From the NCBI RefSeq assembly GCF_000003815.2, contig NC_049992.1, forward strand, positions 13,985,874-14,049,873: DNA of 64,000 bases, given 5' to 3'. This DNA comes from Branchiostoma floridae. Lineage: Eukaryota; Chordata; Leptocardii; Amphioxiformes; Branchiostomatidae. A model generated the notes under the pieces. It was not told where the DNA came from. It saw nothing but the letters and a program-made list of their open reading frames with translations, and ran no database searches. A program made the translations under genes and the position numbers. This document shows, one piece after another, positions 50,601 through 60,900 of the stretch. The first letter of the stretch is position 1, and every line of letters starts with the position of its first letter.

Positions 50601-53600
50601 GGGTTGGCTCTGCTAGTCTCCCACCATGTGGTTGGAACATTCCAGGACATCTTCCATTCCCATGTGCTGCTATTATTTGAGGCATGTCTGCTATGGTGAC
50701 AGTCGGCTGCCACTGCATGGATAGTAGTATGTCAACAAAGTCCCGAGGACTTTCCCCTCTCAGAAGGAACTTAGCAGCATAGACAACCCTATGCGGACAT
50801 GCTGCAACCAGCAAACCTCCTGCAAAAACATATATGATTGTACTTACACACAGTATAGAATTAGAAAGGAACAAAATGAATACTGCAATCAATTATCAAC
50901 AGGAAAAGTAGCAAGCAGGACCTAGTAAGTTCATTTCCATTTCTACAAACTTGTGAATTGAATGTGTGTCAGCATACAGCTTCGTGAGTTACTCCTTTTG
51001 GATCACAAATTTGATTTCAGATCTCAGTTAGAGGTATGAAACATGCTTACCTGATGCTCCCCAGATCTTAGAAAGAACCTTGTTGAAGACTGTGGGGTTC
51101 TGCAGCTTGTTTTGTAGACGCTGTATGCAGTCGATCTTGTTCCCAAGATGGCTCACGTTGGTTGCCTTGCACAACTGTTTGATTGTTTGGGCCTTAAGTT
51201 GGATTTTAAAGAGAGGAAAATGAACAGCTTGTTTTTTTGAGTTTGGATGAAAGATTATGTCAATCACAAAATGTAGGCAGTTAATCAGAATTGTCAGCAA
51301 CATAGGTATAAAAATACTTTTCCCTGACATATTTCTTGATGTAAGCCATAATTAAACTTGTATGGCATAATTTTAGAATAGTCATTAAAGCTGATAACCA
51401 CACACAAGGAAGTCATGTGAGTCTTAGTATCTTTCACGACTTACCTTTCCCTCACAAAGGAGGTCAATAAGGCGCTCCTCTGTCAGATCTGTGTTGCAGT
51501 CATCCACCTGTAGATCCTCCAGACTTTCTGGATGCTTCTTAAGGTATTCAGTGTTCAAGCATGCAGGGCCCCTTGTGTAGGGTCCGATCCATGGGGCCCA
51601 GAATTGGAAGGTTGGTTCAACCTTAAATGGATTTTCTTGATCCCCTGTTTCCATGTGATTTGTAAAAAATGTATATTGTTAATGGCTAGATGAATGTAAA
51701 AGAAAATAGTTTCATTAGACCATGGCTATTAAAATGGTCATTGTGAAGATATTGTCAACTCATAAAGTACTCTAATTCAATTTATCCTGAGTGTAGATTT
51801 ACACTTGAAAAGTTACAACTGTCCATGACACTGCTAATGTGGTGCATTGATCAAGCAAATAATAAATTCATTCATGCTTTCACTTAAATCTTATTCCTAT
51901 GTTCATAGAACTTAGCTTAATCCCCTCCCCCAGATTAAGAAATATTTTTCTACTTGTGTTCATACAGGGGTGATGTGTTGGGAATATCAAATTGGAACAT
52001 ACTTGAAAGAAGCCCTCTTGCCACAATCTCTGATTCTACTTTGTCCCAAAATGAAGCCAGGTCAACTTCATCTGTACAGCCATCAGTAGAGTCCAAGCTT
52101 GACGCTGTAGGGAAGACAAAGAAAAAAGACAAATTGTAAGTCGTTAAAAAAAATACAATTGAGAAAAGAAAAGCATAAATTAGGGCTCTTTCATTATTTT
52201 GTATATTGTTAACTGACATTGTTGTTCCATAATATCTTTATTTCCCCTAGATGGTGTTTTCATTGTACATGTACCATCTTTTCATAATTGTACAAATGAG
52301 TGGCACAAGTAATGTCAATTACACATCATAACAGTATTCTTCCTTCTTAGTCTGAGCCTACCTGTCATGTGAAAGGCAACCTTCCTGTCAAGGTCCATGA
52401 TCAATACAGGGGGATGATGTCCACACCTGATACAGTAGTACTCATACTGATGTCCGGAGAGAACTTCAAACAACAGATAGGCATTGAGAATATCCTGCCG
52501 TGGGAGAGTTGTGTCCAGAGTATCCTCCAGGCAAGATGTCATCCTTCCCACAGCTGTGTGGTTCTGAAAGAGAAATCATCTACTGAGTCTGCCTCAAAGT
52601 GTTCATTGATGCATTTTTGTTTCCTCATCACAGTACAGGTTGGTGTATTGGAACAGCTACTAGAGTCTGCCAGGATATACCCTGTATGAAGGCCAGTTTT
52701 CTTAGCCTGGACAATAGGAATTTGAAATGGCATGAATGCTTAATGTAAACTTGTCTTACATAATAATATCAATCATTGTGTCATGAGAAAGGCTTTCCAA
52801 AAATGGCAAAAGTCAATTTTGATTATTGGAAGATTTTCGGAGACTGCTTGCCAATTTTTGACTTTACATTTCATGTACCAAAGACCACAGAGTTGAATTC
52901 TTGCATGTTTACCTTCACACCTGCCCTCAGCCAGAAACACAGTTGAAGTGTGAGGAAAGTCTTGTTGTTATAGTTCAGAAGTCCATCCTCGTACTCCTGA
53001 TAACGAAAGACGTGATGGCACTGGGGACACTTCCGTACAAAGACTTCTATGTCTGAAATAAATAAAAAGGAAAATTTATGATACAGACCTAACTATTTAT
53101 CAATGAAAAGCCTTGATTAGGTGCAAAACAATTGAATTACTAATAGATAAACGTCATTCTCATCTCCATTGATGTGCACTGTAATTTACAAAGCAATGCT
53201 GCCATATGATAGTGCAGTATTTTACAAAACATATTCTTACCTGTTGATATGTGCTGGAGGCCAACGATCTTTGCCTTGGAAGTTGCCAGCTCTTCTTGTA
53301 ACTTTGGTGTATTTTCACACAGTGTGCAGACTTCTTCCTTGGGGTGGATGGTAGGATTCAGCAACTCGTGCCCAACTGTGTCCAGATATTTGATGTTCTT
53401 TGGAATGGTCTTCGTCCTCAGATATGATGTCATGGTTCTTATCATGGATGCCGTATACTCTGTTGTATCTGTGTCATTGCAGGTATCCACAAGGTGATCA
53501 CTTTCTGGAGCAGATGATCCACGATGTTGGATGCTCCACCACTTGCTTATTCCCTTGTGAATACATCCACGTTTGATCTTGCAACAGGTGCAGTTAAGGA

Positions 53601-55121
53601 TGTTGCCTGATAATGCAACAACTGCCCTTCCCAGCTTTGCCCAATGGTGATGGCCTCCATCATACACTGATAGGAACACAGTGTCATGTGCACCTGGTGG
53701 TTGCCAAGGAACTACGAGTGGTGCGCCTGCGAGTGCTGCCTTGCTTTGGAGATCTACACACTCTGCTTGTCTCTCCTGAGTCATACCTGTCATAGGAAGA
53801 TGTTCTTCATTGAGTTCTACTTCTGAAGGCGCAGCTTCCGCATAAGGCACAGACAGGAGATGTGTGCATTGAAATGAGACATCTCCTCCCCTGCTAACTG
53901 CATTGAGTATGTCATTGCACCCCTCCTGTTCACATTTCACTTGTTGGTTTGGGCCGGAAAGATGGAGTCGGACATGAAGTGGGTATGTAGGACCAGAAAT
54001 CGATTTACTGACCATATATAGACCCAACTTTGGATCAACTGAGATGCATTGATGATGTCGTTTTTCTGAAATGTCCGTAAAATGGTCATTGTGTTTGTTA
54101 GTCATATGTCTCCTGATGCTTTTTTTCAGCATTTCCACATGACAGAGCTTGCACTTCACCAGACCTCCTGACTTCTGTACTCTTGTAGATGCAGATTCCA
54201 CATGTGACTGGAAAGAAGCAGACTCCACACATGACTGGGAAGACTCAGACTCCACACGTGACTGGGAAGAAGCAGAAACCACACGTGACTGGGCAGACTC
54301 AGGCTCTACATGTGGCTGGGAAGAAGCAGACTCCACACGTGACTGGGAAGAAGCAGACTCCACACGTGACTGGGAAGAAGCAGACTCCACACGTGACTGG
54401 GAAGACTCAGGCTCCACATGTGACTGGGAAGAAGCAGACTCCACACGTGACTGGGAAGAAGCAGACTCCACACGTGACTGGGAAGACTCAGGCTCCACAT
54501 GTGGCTGGGAAGAAGCAGACTCCACACGTGACTGGGAAGAAGCAGACTCCACACGTGACTGGGAAGACTCAGACTCCACACGTGACTGGGAAGAAGCAGA
54601 CTCCACACGTGACTGGGAAGACTCAGGCTCTACATGTGGCTGGGAAGAAGCAGACTCCACACGTGACTGGGAAGACTCAGGCTCCACACGTGACTGGGAA
54701 GAAGCAGACTCCACACGTGACTGGGAAGACTCAGGCTCTACATGTGGCTGGGAAGAAGCAGACTCCACACGTGACTGGGAAGACTCAGGCTCCACACGTG
54801 ACTGGGAAGAAGCAGACTCCACACGCGACTGGGAATACTCAGGCTCTACATGTGGCTGGGAAGAAGCAGACGCCACACGTGACTGGGAAGAAGCAGACTC
54901 CACACGTGACTGGGAAGAAGCAGACTCCACACGTGACTGGGAAGACTCAGGCTCCACACATGACTGGGAAGATGTAGACTCCTTGGTATGATTTTTGAGA
55001 TGTTTCTCAAATCTATCTTTGCGTCTAACAATGCCGGTGCATATTGGACAATGGTAATGTCCCCTCAATCTGTTGGAATCTTCATGTATACATGGTAGAA
55101 AGCAGGAACAAACAAGCCTCC
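40698..55121 (-). CDS. 20-exon transposase-like / ubiquitin-specific protease fusion gene
   Basis: Exons, 5' to 3': 55121-53241, 53052-52913, 52563-52362, 52104-52003, 51644-51445, 51192-51051, 50819-50154, 49757-49711, 49033-48965, 48698-48409, 47609-47424, 46082-45890, 45621-45465, 44684-44593, 44484-44274, 42899-42215, 41857-41776, 41640-41577, 41383-41268, 40829-40698. All introns are GT-AG and all phases agree, giving 1,884 residues with one stop. Order: C2H2 fingers, 9-residue repeats, SWIM-like CTC-x6-CIH, CIRCGHH motif, SAP-like motif, HMGXB3-like/transposase-like block (889-1110), USP domain (1150-1424), 10-residue repeats, C-terminus ending RHLVWKAGFREDL. It probably removes ubiquitin from chromatin-associated targets (inference). 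The first exon could begin at an ATG at 55176 or be joined to an upstream exon by the acceptor TTTCTTTTCAG. Weak points: donors GTTCAT (exon 9) and GTACAC (exon 14). Confidence 0.8.
42281..42880 (-). repeat. 30-bp coding minisatellite, 20 units
   Basis: On the minus strand the unit encodes TDVPTADAT(T/S), with two TDLTTADATT variants. It is a multiple of three, so the coding frame stays open, and shadow frames on both strands stay open too. Thr/Ser-rich repeats of this kind are usually flexible and may be O-glycosylated or phosphorylated. Confidence 0.95.
43026..43271 (-). pseudogene. 3' end of a non-LTR retrotransposon (LINE) ORF2
   Basis: Minus strand reads KLAGHCVRHPEIPAHLLWEP, then GKRGRGRPRVT, stop, LDNLRS, TKELQRAMEDQVHWRKI and SGLVRAGAPTNYK with a final stop, the typical C-terminal tail of LINE reverse-transcriptase proteins. 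One in-frame TAA (43155-43157) breaks it; otherwise the frame is intact. The element ends in a short (AAGT)n tail, seen as ACTT repeats at 43014-43034 on the plus strand, which is typical for such LINEs. The 5' part is missing. It lies in intron 15 of the fusion gene. Confidence 0.8.
43291..44185. mobile_element. Remnant with GTGGCCACC motifs and an inner palindrome
   Basis: TAGTGGCCACCTG, ATAGTGACCACATTTCTCCAG, CTATAGACAGGTTTGACTGT and the paired ATACAGTCAA near 43005 look like parts of one DNA transposon, with the LINE inserted near one end. Inside, 43706-43822 and 43900-44015 are inverted copies (GTTTCTGCATCAATTT, ATCAATTGAAAGCTTGT), a second palindromic MITE. The boundaries are approximate. 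Confidence 0.55.
44950..45045. repeat. Fragment of a GCGAACTTAAAAC-type MITE
   Basis: Contains ACCGCAAACTTAAAACAACC, GCGAACAGTCC, GCGAAATTAAATCCCTGCGA, matching the longer copy at 55,330-55,520. It lies in intron 13 of the fusion gene. Confidence 0.6.
45465..48698 (-). CDS. Fusion gene exons 10-13: ubiquitin-specific protease (USP) domain
   Basis: The Cys box is GFSNPTKVRCYVNATIQCL with nucleophile C1159. QQDAAEFFELL follows, matching the family QQDAxEF motif. CHDC (C1258, C1261) gives one zinc-type CxxC of the fingers. LLPVVLLRYA corresponds to PPVLxLHLKRF. The His box is YRLVAIL-CHFGDFNSGHYTAY with H1382 and, after WFLC, N1397 at the third catalytic position, where USPs have Asp or Asn. 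All catalytic residues are present, so activity is plausible. The domain is about 275 residues, at the short end for the family. The second CxxC pair is not seen. The exon-12 donor GTGAAA was chosen because it restores the canonical spacing between the A-I-L strand and H-x-G. Confidence 0.87.
48075..48357. mobile_element. MITE with AGGCCACACCAATTT ends
   Basis: 15-bp perfect inverted ends AGGCCACACCAATTT and AAATTGGTGTGGCCT. The interior is non-coding, with a short (ATC)n run. It lies in intron 10 of the fusion gene, close to the exon that carries the catalytic Cys. Confidence 0.8.
50154..50819 (-). CDS. Fusion gene exon 7: HMGXB3-like / possible DDE-transposase core
   Basis: 666 bases encoding residues 889-1110. 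Key segments are ACPHRVVYAAKFLLRGESPR, VDILLSMQWQPTVTIADMPQ, AAHGNGRCPGMFQPHGGR, CLFDWLHQNNSSQERELL and TQSAEQLFSSIGRSRYFL, then HIFVVRL. D933 in TIADMP, the Asp in CLFDWLH and the Glu in SAEQLF are spaced like a D-D-E RNase H-fold transposase core, and I recall similar blocks in HMGXB3-like and KDZ-type proteins. This is pattern recognition only; the catalytic assignment is inference. Confidence 0.6.
51051..53052 (-). CDS. Fusion gene exons 2-6: zinc-ribbon motifs and SAP-like motif
   Basis: Exon 2 carries CPQCHHVFRYQEYEDG, exon 3 NHTAVGRM and CIRCGHHPPVLIMDLDRKVA, exon 5 FWAPWIGPYTRGPACLNTEY, and exons 5-6 a SAP-like LLCEGKAQTIKQLCKATNVS followed by HLGNKIDCIQRLQ. From memory, this combination occurs in HMGXB3-like (HMG-box-containing protein 3) proteins of animals; I could not check it. 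Paired CxxC and CxxCxHH suggest zinc binding, and the SAP motif DNA binding. A 170-bp open frame just upstream of exon 3 (to about 52733) is intronic: it lacks a usable donor, and exon 2 joins exon 3 in phase. Confidence 0.75.
53241..55121 (-). CDS. Fusion gene exon 1: zinc fingers, 9-residue repeats, SWIM-like motif
   Basis: 626 complete codons. A Cys/His cluster at 4-12 leads to a C2H2 finger, HYHCPICTGIVRRKDRFEKH (21-40), with the last His at 44. Then come about 28 copies of a 9-residue unit (SSQSRVESA with variants P-E-S, SQPHVEPES), a second C2H2 (CKLCHVEMLKKSIRRH), a Cys-x4-Cys plus Cys-x-His segment (CEQEGC, QCTH) and a SWIM-like CTCCKIKRGCIH near residue 510-525. The fingers and SWIM motif suggest nucleic-acid binding. 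The exon is 1.9 kb, far longer than the others. Confidence 0.8.
54190..54970 (-). repeat. 27-bp coding minisatellite, about 28 units
   Basis: The 27-base unit encodes nine residues (SSQSRVESA and variants). Substitutions fall into a few unit types that recur in blocks, for example SSQPHVEPE units at regular distances, which suggests past duplication of multi-unit segments. The plus strand stays open in two frames as a side effect. Confidence 0.95.
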
Positions 55122-56439
55122 CTGAAAAGAAACAAGCATCAAAACTCATAAGCCTATAAATATGCAGGTTGGTCATTGTAAAAGAAATTGTTTCAAAGAA
55201 GAAATTTTAATTGGCTTGTCCTGAAGGTTTTCCATCCGAATGACAGAGAACAACATGAACACTAAAAATTGTAATACCTCCATGAAGTATTCAAATTATG
55301 CAAATAACTGTAATGTGTATGGTAATTGCAGAAACTTTTGCAGTGGTTTAATGTTCGCGGTTTTCGCGGTGCCCACTTCACCGCGAACTTAAAACCACTG
55401 CAAACATTTTTCCGTGGAAGTAAGAGACTACAGCACATGGTGCTACTGCGAACTTAAAACCACCAAGTCCTTTTTCCCGCTAATGTGAAATTAAATCCCC
55501 GCAAACTTAAATGCATTTACAGTATCTAAAGGGACACACGACAACGGAAGTTACTAGAATTCATTTTCTACTTTCCCATCACCGAGGCAACAAGTATTTT
55601 TGATCTAATTTATGAAAGCTATTCTGAGGGGATGTGGGACAAGTACTATCACTGTGCAAAATGTGAGCCAAATCAATTTTTCTTACTGCATGGGATTTGT
55701 AAACTTTCTTAATTAATTATGCAAATAAGCACATGATTGACATAACTATCATTGAAATATAAAGATGATCACCCAATGTATCTACATACCAAATATCTTG
55801 ACGATATGTTGGCCCTTCCTGAGTTATTCTGTTTCAAAGTTTGCAACAACATTGGCCCCTGCAGTTCAAAACAGGCCGCCAGGGAACCAAACGTACACCA
55901 CTGTACACCAGGCTGATTCATCCGCTCATTCGTAGCCGCCGATTCAGTCGCCGATTCACGATGAGACAGAACATAGCTACTCATTTAGATACAAACAGAA
56001 AATTTCCTAAATTCGCCCCAAAACGTCCATGCATGTCAGATATTGCTTCAAATGGTCTGTAACAACTCATCCAATGTGAATTGAAATATAAATGATATCA
56101 GAAAATAACATTTCAACTATAAAGTGAAAATTAGATACTAGCAAATGAAACCTAGCGACAATATTATGAACTACGGCCAAATCACTAACAGAAAAGCAAG
56201 TCAAGTCCTGCAAAATCCTAAATTTTCACAAATCCAATCAAATTTTACCGAAATTAATTAAGCCACAGCGGGCCTTATTTATGATTAGTAATACGAAATG
56301 GGCTACAAAATCGGCTGCTAAACAGGACAACAGAGCAAATGTAGCTTACCAGATCCCAACATTATTTTGTGGGTTGGTTAATTAGTTTTAATGCCTTACG
56401 TGCCTTGTAGAAACGTAAACAATAGTTTTCAGCAGTTAT
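55122..56439. other. Upstream region of the fusion gene with a MITE
   Basis: No additional coding exon could be supported. A GCGAACTTAAAAC-type MITE with an internal hairpin (TTTGCAGTGG...CCACTGCAAA) covers about 55,330-55,520 and ends in AAATGCATTTACAGTA. The promoter and any 5' exon of the fusion gene should lie here, but no clear element marks them. Confidence 0.45.
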
Positions 56440-56717
56440 ATGGCTTTGAGCATACCGGAGTATCTATGCTACATGTACGTACTAAAAGTCACAAAATTCA
56501 CAGACAGCAAGGCGTAATGACGTCAGGGTACCATAAAGTTGACATATGTGGTCTTAGGGACACCAGAGCGTTATTTTCACCCATTAACCCCAATGAAAAG
56601 CTTCATAGACAATAAACTAGACATACAACTTCAACCAGACTCATTGTGGTCACACCGGACGTCGACTGACTATGCTACGTACCCTAAGTCACAAAATTAA
56701 CAGATAGCAAGGCGTAA
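56440..56717 (+). repeat. Left-edge, diverged monomers of the CRE satellite
   Basis: Nearly two monomers of the ~194-bp family, with diagnostic differences (AGACAGCAAGGCGTAATGAC in place of AGACATCAATGCGTAATGAC). One keeps TGACGTCA. The second is cut after GCGTAA by an inserted element and continues at 57925. Confidence 0.8.
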
Positions 56718-57924
56718 AGCCCCCTTTACAAATCAAGAATTTAGCTCGGCCGAGTTGTTGGCGAGCTCCAAATGGACATTTTCGGCCGGAGTATGACCGG
56801 CGTTTTGCCGATTATGCGGACCTCGAGCGATTTTTAGCAGCTCGGCCGGCGTTTGCGGGGCACTTGCCGCTGCGCTTAATTTCAGCGAGGCCTCGGCGGC
56901 GAGCTTTGAGCTCGGAGAGCTCGTCAATGGGTTGACTGTTGCTCGACCGGAGCTTGTCCGAGCAATGGCCAAGACTTGGCCAATCCTCGGGCGGCAACCC
57001 GACGGTTTTTGACTCTCTTTTTCGGTCGGAGTTTGCCCGAACTCTTCTGCCTCGCGCCAGACTCGTTCGGGCTTCCTGCAATAACCGGACGATATTCCGT
57101 CCGACTTTTAACAAGTTTGGCGTGCTTTGGGCGAGCGTTGTGCTGTTGTCGCTGGGAGCTCGGGAGGGTTCCGGCAGAATTTTAACTGTTACCTAATCAA
57201 TTTGACACCTGTGTTGAACACGTGCCTTTGCTTTGGGCTTTCATCTTTAGTAAACAGTTTGTTCCGAAATATAAGACAAATAAAGACTACTGTATGAACT
57301 TTTCTAAGAAAGCTGCGTGCCTTTTATAATGTAAGGCAATTGGACACCAAGACAGTACTTCCTACTTATGTTTTTGCTATAGGTTTGGATGTGTGAGATC
57401 ATATATACTTCATGTCTAAAGTCTTCCAGTCTGACCCTCGGACGGCTTTTGCCGGCCTTCGCTCGAGGTTTCCCCAAGGTTCGCCCGAGGTTCGCCCGAT
57501 TTCAACTCTGTCAAAATTTTTGTATTATGGTGAATAAGACTGGTCTGTTCACTTTCTGGCTCTGTGGGTAGTTTTTGGATTGGTGTATCACAACATTCCT
57601 GTTGATATTATTGTTTTCAGTGTGCTCGTCCACTCCACTCATGTCCTACATATATCCCGCAACTCAGAAATTAAATTTTACACAAATATTGGCTTTTTAC
57701 AAGGTTAGTGAGTTCTGACTTCGTACATGTTCAAGACATAGTACAATCTCATTAACAAATTATAATCAGTTGTGTTGGACGGACATCGGACGGGCTCCGT
57801 CCATTTGTAAAGGGGGCAGATTTTCAGCGAAAAATACAGCCGATACTCGGGCGATGTTGAAATTCGGCGAACTCTGACCGATATACAAATTCGGCCGGCG
57901 TCCGCATGAATTGTAAAGCCGGCT
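56718..57924. mobile_element. ~1.2-kb PIF/Harbinger-like non-autonomous element in the satellite
   Basis: Ends AGCCCCCTTTACAA and TTGTAAAGCCGGCT are imperfect inverted repeats. TAA is duplicated at both sides (56715-56717 and 57925-57927) at the point where the satellite monomer normally reads GCGTAATGAC. A 3-bp TAA target fits PIF/Harbinger. The interior has CpG-rich GGCCG/CTCGG repeats at both ends and a second copy of the end motif (TTTGTAAAGGGGGC) near 57810, suggesting a nested or rearranged element. No transposase is seen; the open frames of up to 100 codons have no domain character. Confidence 0.75.
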
Positions 57925-60900
57925 TAATGACTTGAGGGTGCCACAAAATTGACACATGCGGCCATAGGGAAGTAAATGCGGGGTTTCCACACTATTGACC
58001 TAATTTTGAAAAATCACATTAGATAGAAAGAGTTTGGTCGAAGATGTATGTTTAATACGCTACGTACTCGTGTGTCTACGCTACGTAATCAAAGTGACAA
58101 ATTTAACAGACATCAAATTGAATACGTAATGACGTCAGGGTACAATAAAGTTAAAATATGCGGTAAGAATGAAGTCAGGGCGGCTTTTCCACTGTTTTGA
58201 CCTAGTTCAAAAAGCCATAGACAATAAACTAAACATAAAACTTTGGCTAGACTCTTTCCATTTACACCGGTGTGTCTTTGCTACGTAATCAAAGTGACAA
58301 AATCAACAGACATCAATGCGTAATAACGTCAGGGTACCATAAAGATGACATATGCGCTCAGAAGGAAATCAGGGCGGGGTTTCCAATGTTTTGACCTATT
58401 TGAAAAGTCACAGACAATAAACTAAACATAAAACTTTGGCTAGACTCTTTCCATTTACACCGGTGTGTCTTTGCTACGTAATCAAAGTGACAAAATCAAC
58501 AGACATCAATGCGTAATGACGTCAGGGTACCATAAAGTTGACATATGCGCTCAGAAGGAAGTCAGGGCGGCTTTTCCACTGTTTTGACCTTATTTATAAA
58601 GTCATAGACAATAAACTAAACATAAAACTTCGACCAAACTCTTTTCAATTACACCGGTGTGTTGACGCTACGTACTCAAAGTGACAAATTTAACAGACAT
58701 CAATGCGTAATGACGTCAAGGTACAAAAAATTGACATATGCGCTCAGAAGGAAGTCAGGGCGGGTTTTCCACTGTTTTGACCTAGTTCAAAAAGCCATAA
58801 TCAATAAACTAAACATAAAACTTCGACCAAACTCTTTCCATTTATACCGGCGTGTCTACGCAACGTACTCAAAGTGACAAATTTAACAGACATCAATGCG
58901 TAATGAGGTCAGGGAACCATAAAGTTGACATATGCCGTCAGAAGGAAGTCCGGTCGGGTTTTCCAATGTTTTGACCTTATTTAAAAAGTCATGGACAATA
59001 AACTTAACATACAACTTCGACCAGACTCTTTTCAAATACACCGATGTGTCTGCGCAACGTTCTCCAAGTGACAAATTTAACAGACATCAATGCGTAATGA
59101 CGTCAGGGTACCATAAAGTTGACATATGCGCCCAGAAGGAAGTCAGGGCGGGTTTTCCACTGCACTGTTTTGACCTAGTTCAAAAAGCCATAGACAATAA
59201 ACTAAACATAAAACTTCGAACAAACTCTTTTTCATTACACCGGTGTGTCTACGCTACGTACTCAAAGTGACAAATTTAACAGACATCAATGCGTAATGAC
59301 GTCAGGGCACCATAAAGTTGACATATGCGCTTAGAAGGAAGTCAGGCCTGATTTTCCACTGTTTTGACCTAGTTCAAAAAGCCATAGACAATAAACTAAA
59401 CATACAACCTCGACCAAACTCTTTTCAATTACACCGGTGTGTCGACACTACGTAATCAAAGTGACACATTTAACAGACATCAATGCGTAATGGCGTCAGG
59501 GTAAAATAAAGTTGACATATGCGCTCAGAAGGAAGTCAGGGCGGGTTTTCCACTGTTTTGACCTAGTTCAAAAAGCCATAATCAATAAACTAAACATAAA
59601 ACTTCGACCAAACTCTTTCCATTTATACCGGCCTGTCTACGCAACGTACTCAAAGTGACAAATTTAACAGACATCAATGCGTAATGACGTCAGGGTACCA
59701 TAAAGTTGACATATGTCGTCAGAAGGAAGTCCGGCCGGGTTTTCCAATGTTTTGACCTTATTTAAAAAGTCATAGACAATAAACTAAACATACAACTTCG
59801 ACCAGACTCTTTTCAAATACACCGATGTGTCTGCGCAACGTTCTCCAAGTGACAAATTTAACAGACATCAATGCGTAATGACGTCAGGGTAAAATAAAGT
59901 TGACATATGCGCTCAGAAGGAAGTCAGGGCGGGTTTTCCACGGTTTTGACCTTATTTAAAAAAGTAATAGACAATAAACTAAACATACAACTTCAACCAA
60001 ACTCTTTTTAATTACACCAGTGTGTCTACGCTACGTACTCCAAGTGACAAATTTAACAGACATCAATGGGTGATGACGTCAGGGTACCATAAAGTTGACA
60101 TATGCGCTCAGAAGGAGGTCATGGCGGGGTTTCCACCGTTTTGACCTAATTGAAAGGGTCATTGACAATAAACTAAACATACAACTTCGACCAAACTCTT
60201 TCCATTTACACCGGGGTGTCTACGCTACGTACTCAAAGTGACAAATTTAACAGACATTGATGCGTAATGACGTCAGGGTACAATAAAGTTGAAATATTCG
60301 CCCAGAAGAAAGTCAGGGCGGGTTTTCCACTGTTTTGACCTAGTTCAAAAAGCCATAGACAATAAACTAAACATAAAACTTCGAACAAACTCTTTTTCAT
60401 TACACCGGTGTGTCTACGCTACGTACTCAAAGTGACAAATTTAACAGACATCAATGCGTAATGACGTCAGGGTAAAATAAAGTTGACATATGCGCTCAGA
60501 AGGAAGTCAGGGCGGGTTTTCCACTGTTTTGACCTAGTTCAAAAAGCCATAATCAATAAACTAAACATAAAACTTCGACCAAACTCTTTCCATTTATACC
60601 GGCGTGTCTACGCAACGTACTCAAAGTGACAAATTTAACAGACATCAATGCGTAATGACGTCAGGGTACCATAAAGTTGATATATGCCGTCAGAAGGAAG
60701 TCCGGCCGGGTTTTCCAATGTTTTGACCTTATTTAAAAAGTCATGGACAATAAACTAAACATACAACTTCGACCAGACTCTTTTCAAATACACCGATGTG
60801 TCTGCGCAACGTTCTCCAAGTGACAAATTTAACAGACATCAATGCGTAATGACGTCAGGGTAAAATAAAGTTGACATATGCGCTCAGAAGGAAGTCAGGG

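Noticed and set aside
52564-52733. Minus-strand open stretch upstream of exon 3 as an extra exon
   Set aside because: It has no GT donor in a usable phase, and exon 2 joins exon 3 directly in phase with a good acceptor TTTCTCTTTCAG.
54149-54991. Two long plus-strand frames through the 27-bp repeat
   Set aside because: Shadows of a repeat whose unit is a multiple of three; they end with the repeat and have no splice context.
56733-57196. CpG-rich overlapping frames of 79-100 codons
   Set aside because: They lie inside the Harbinger-like element, overlap on both strands and consist of its internal GGCCG/CTCGG repeats.
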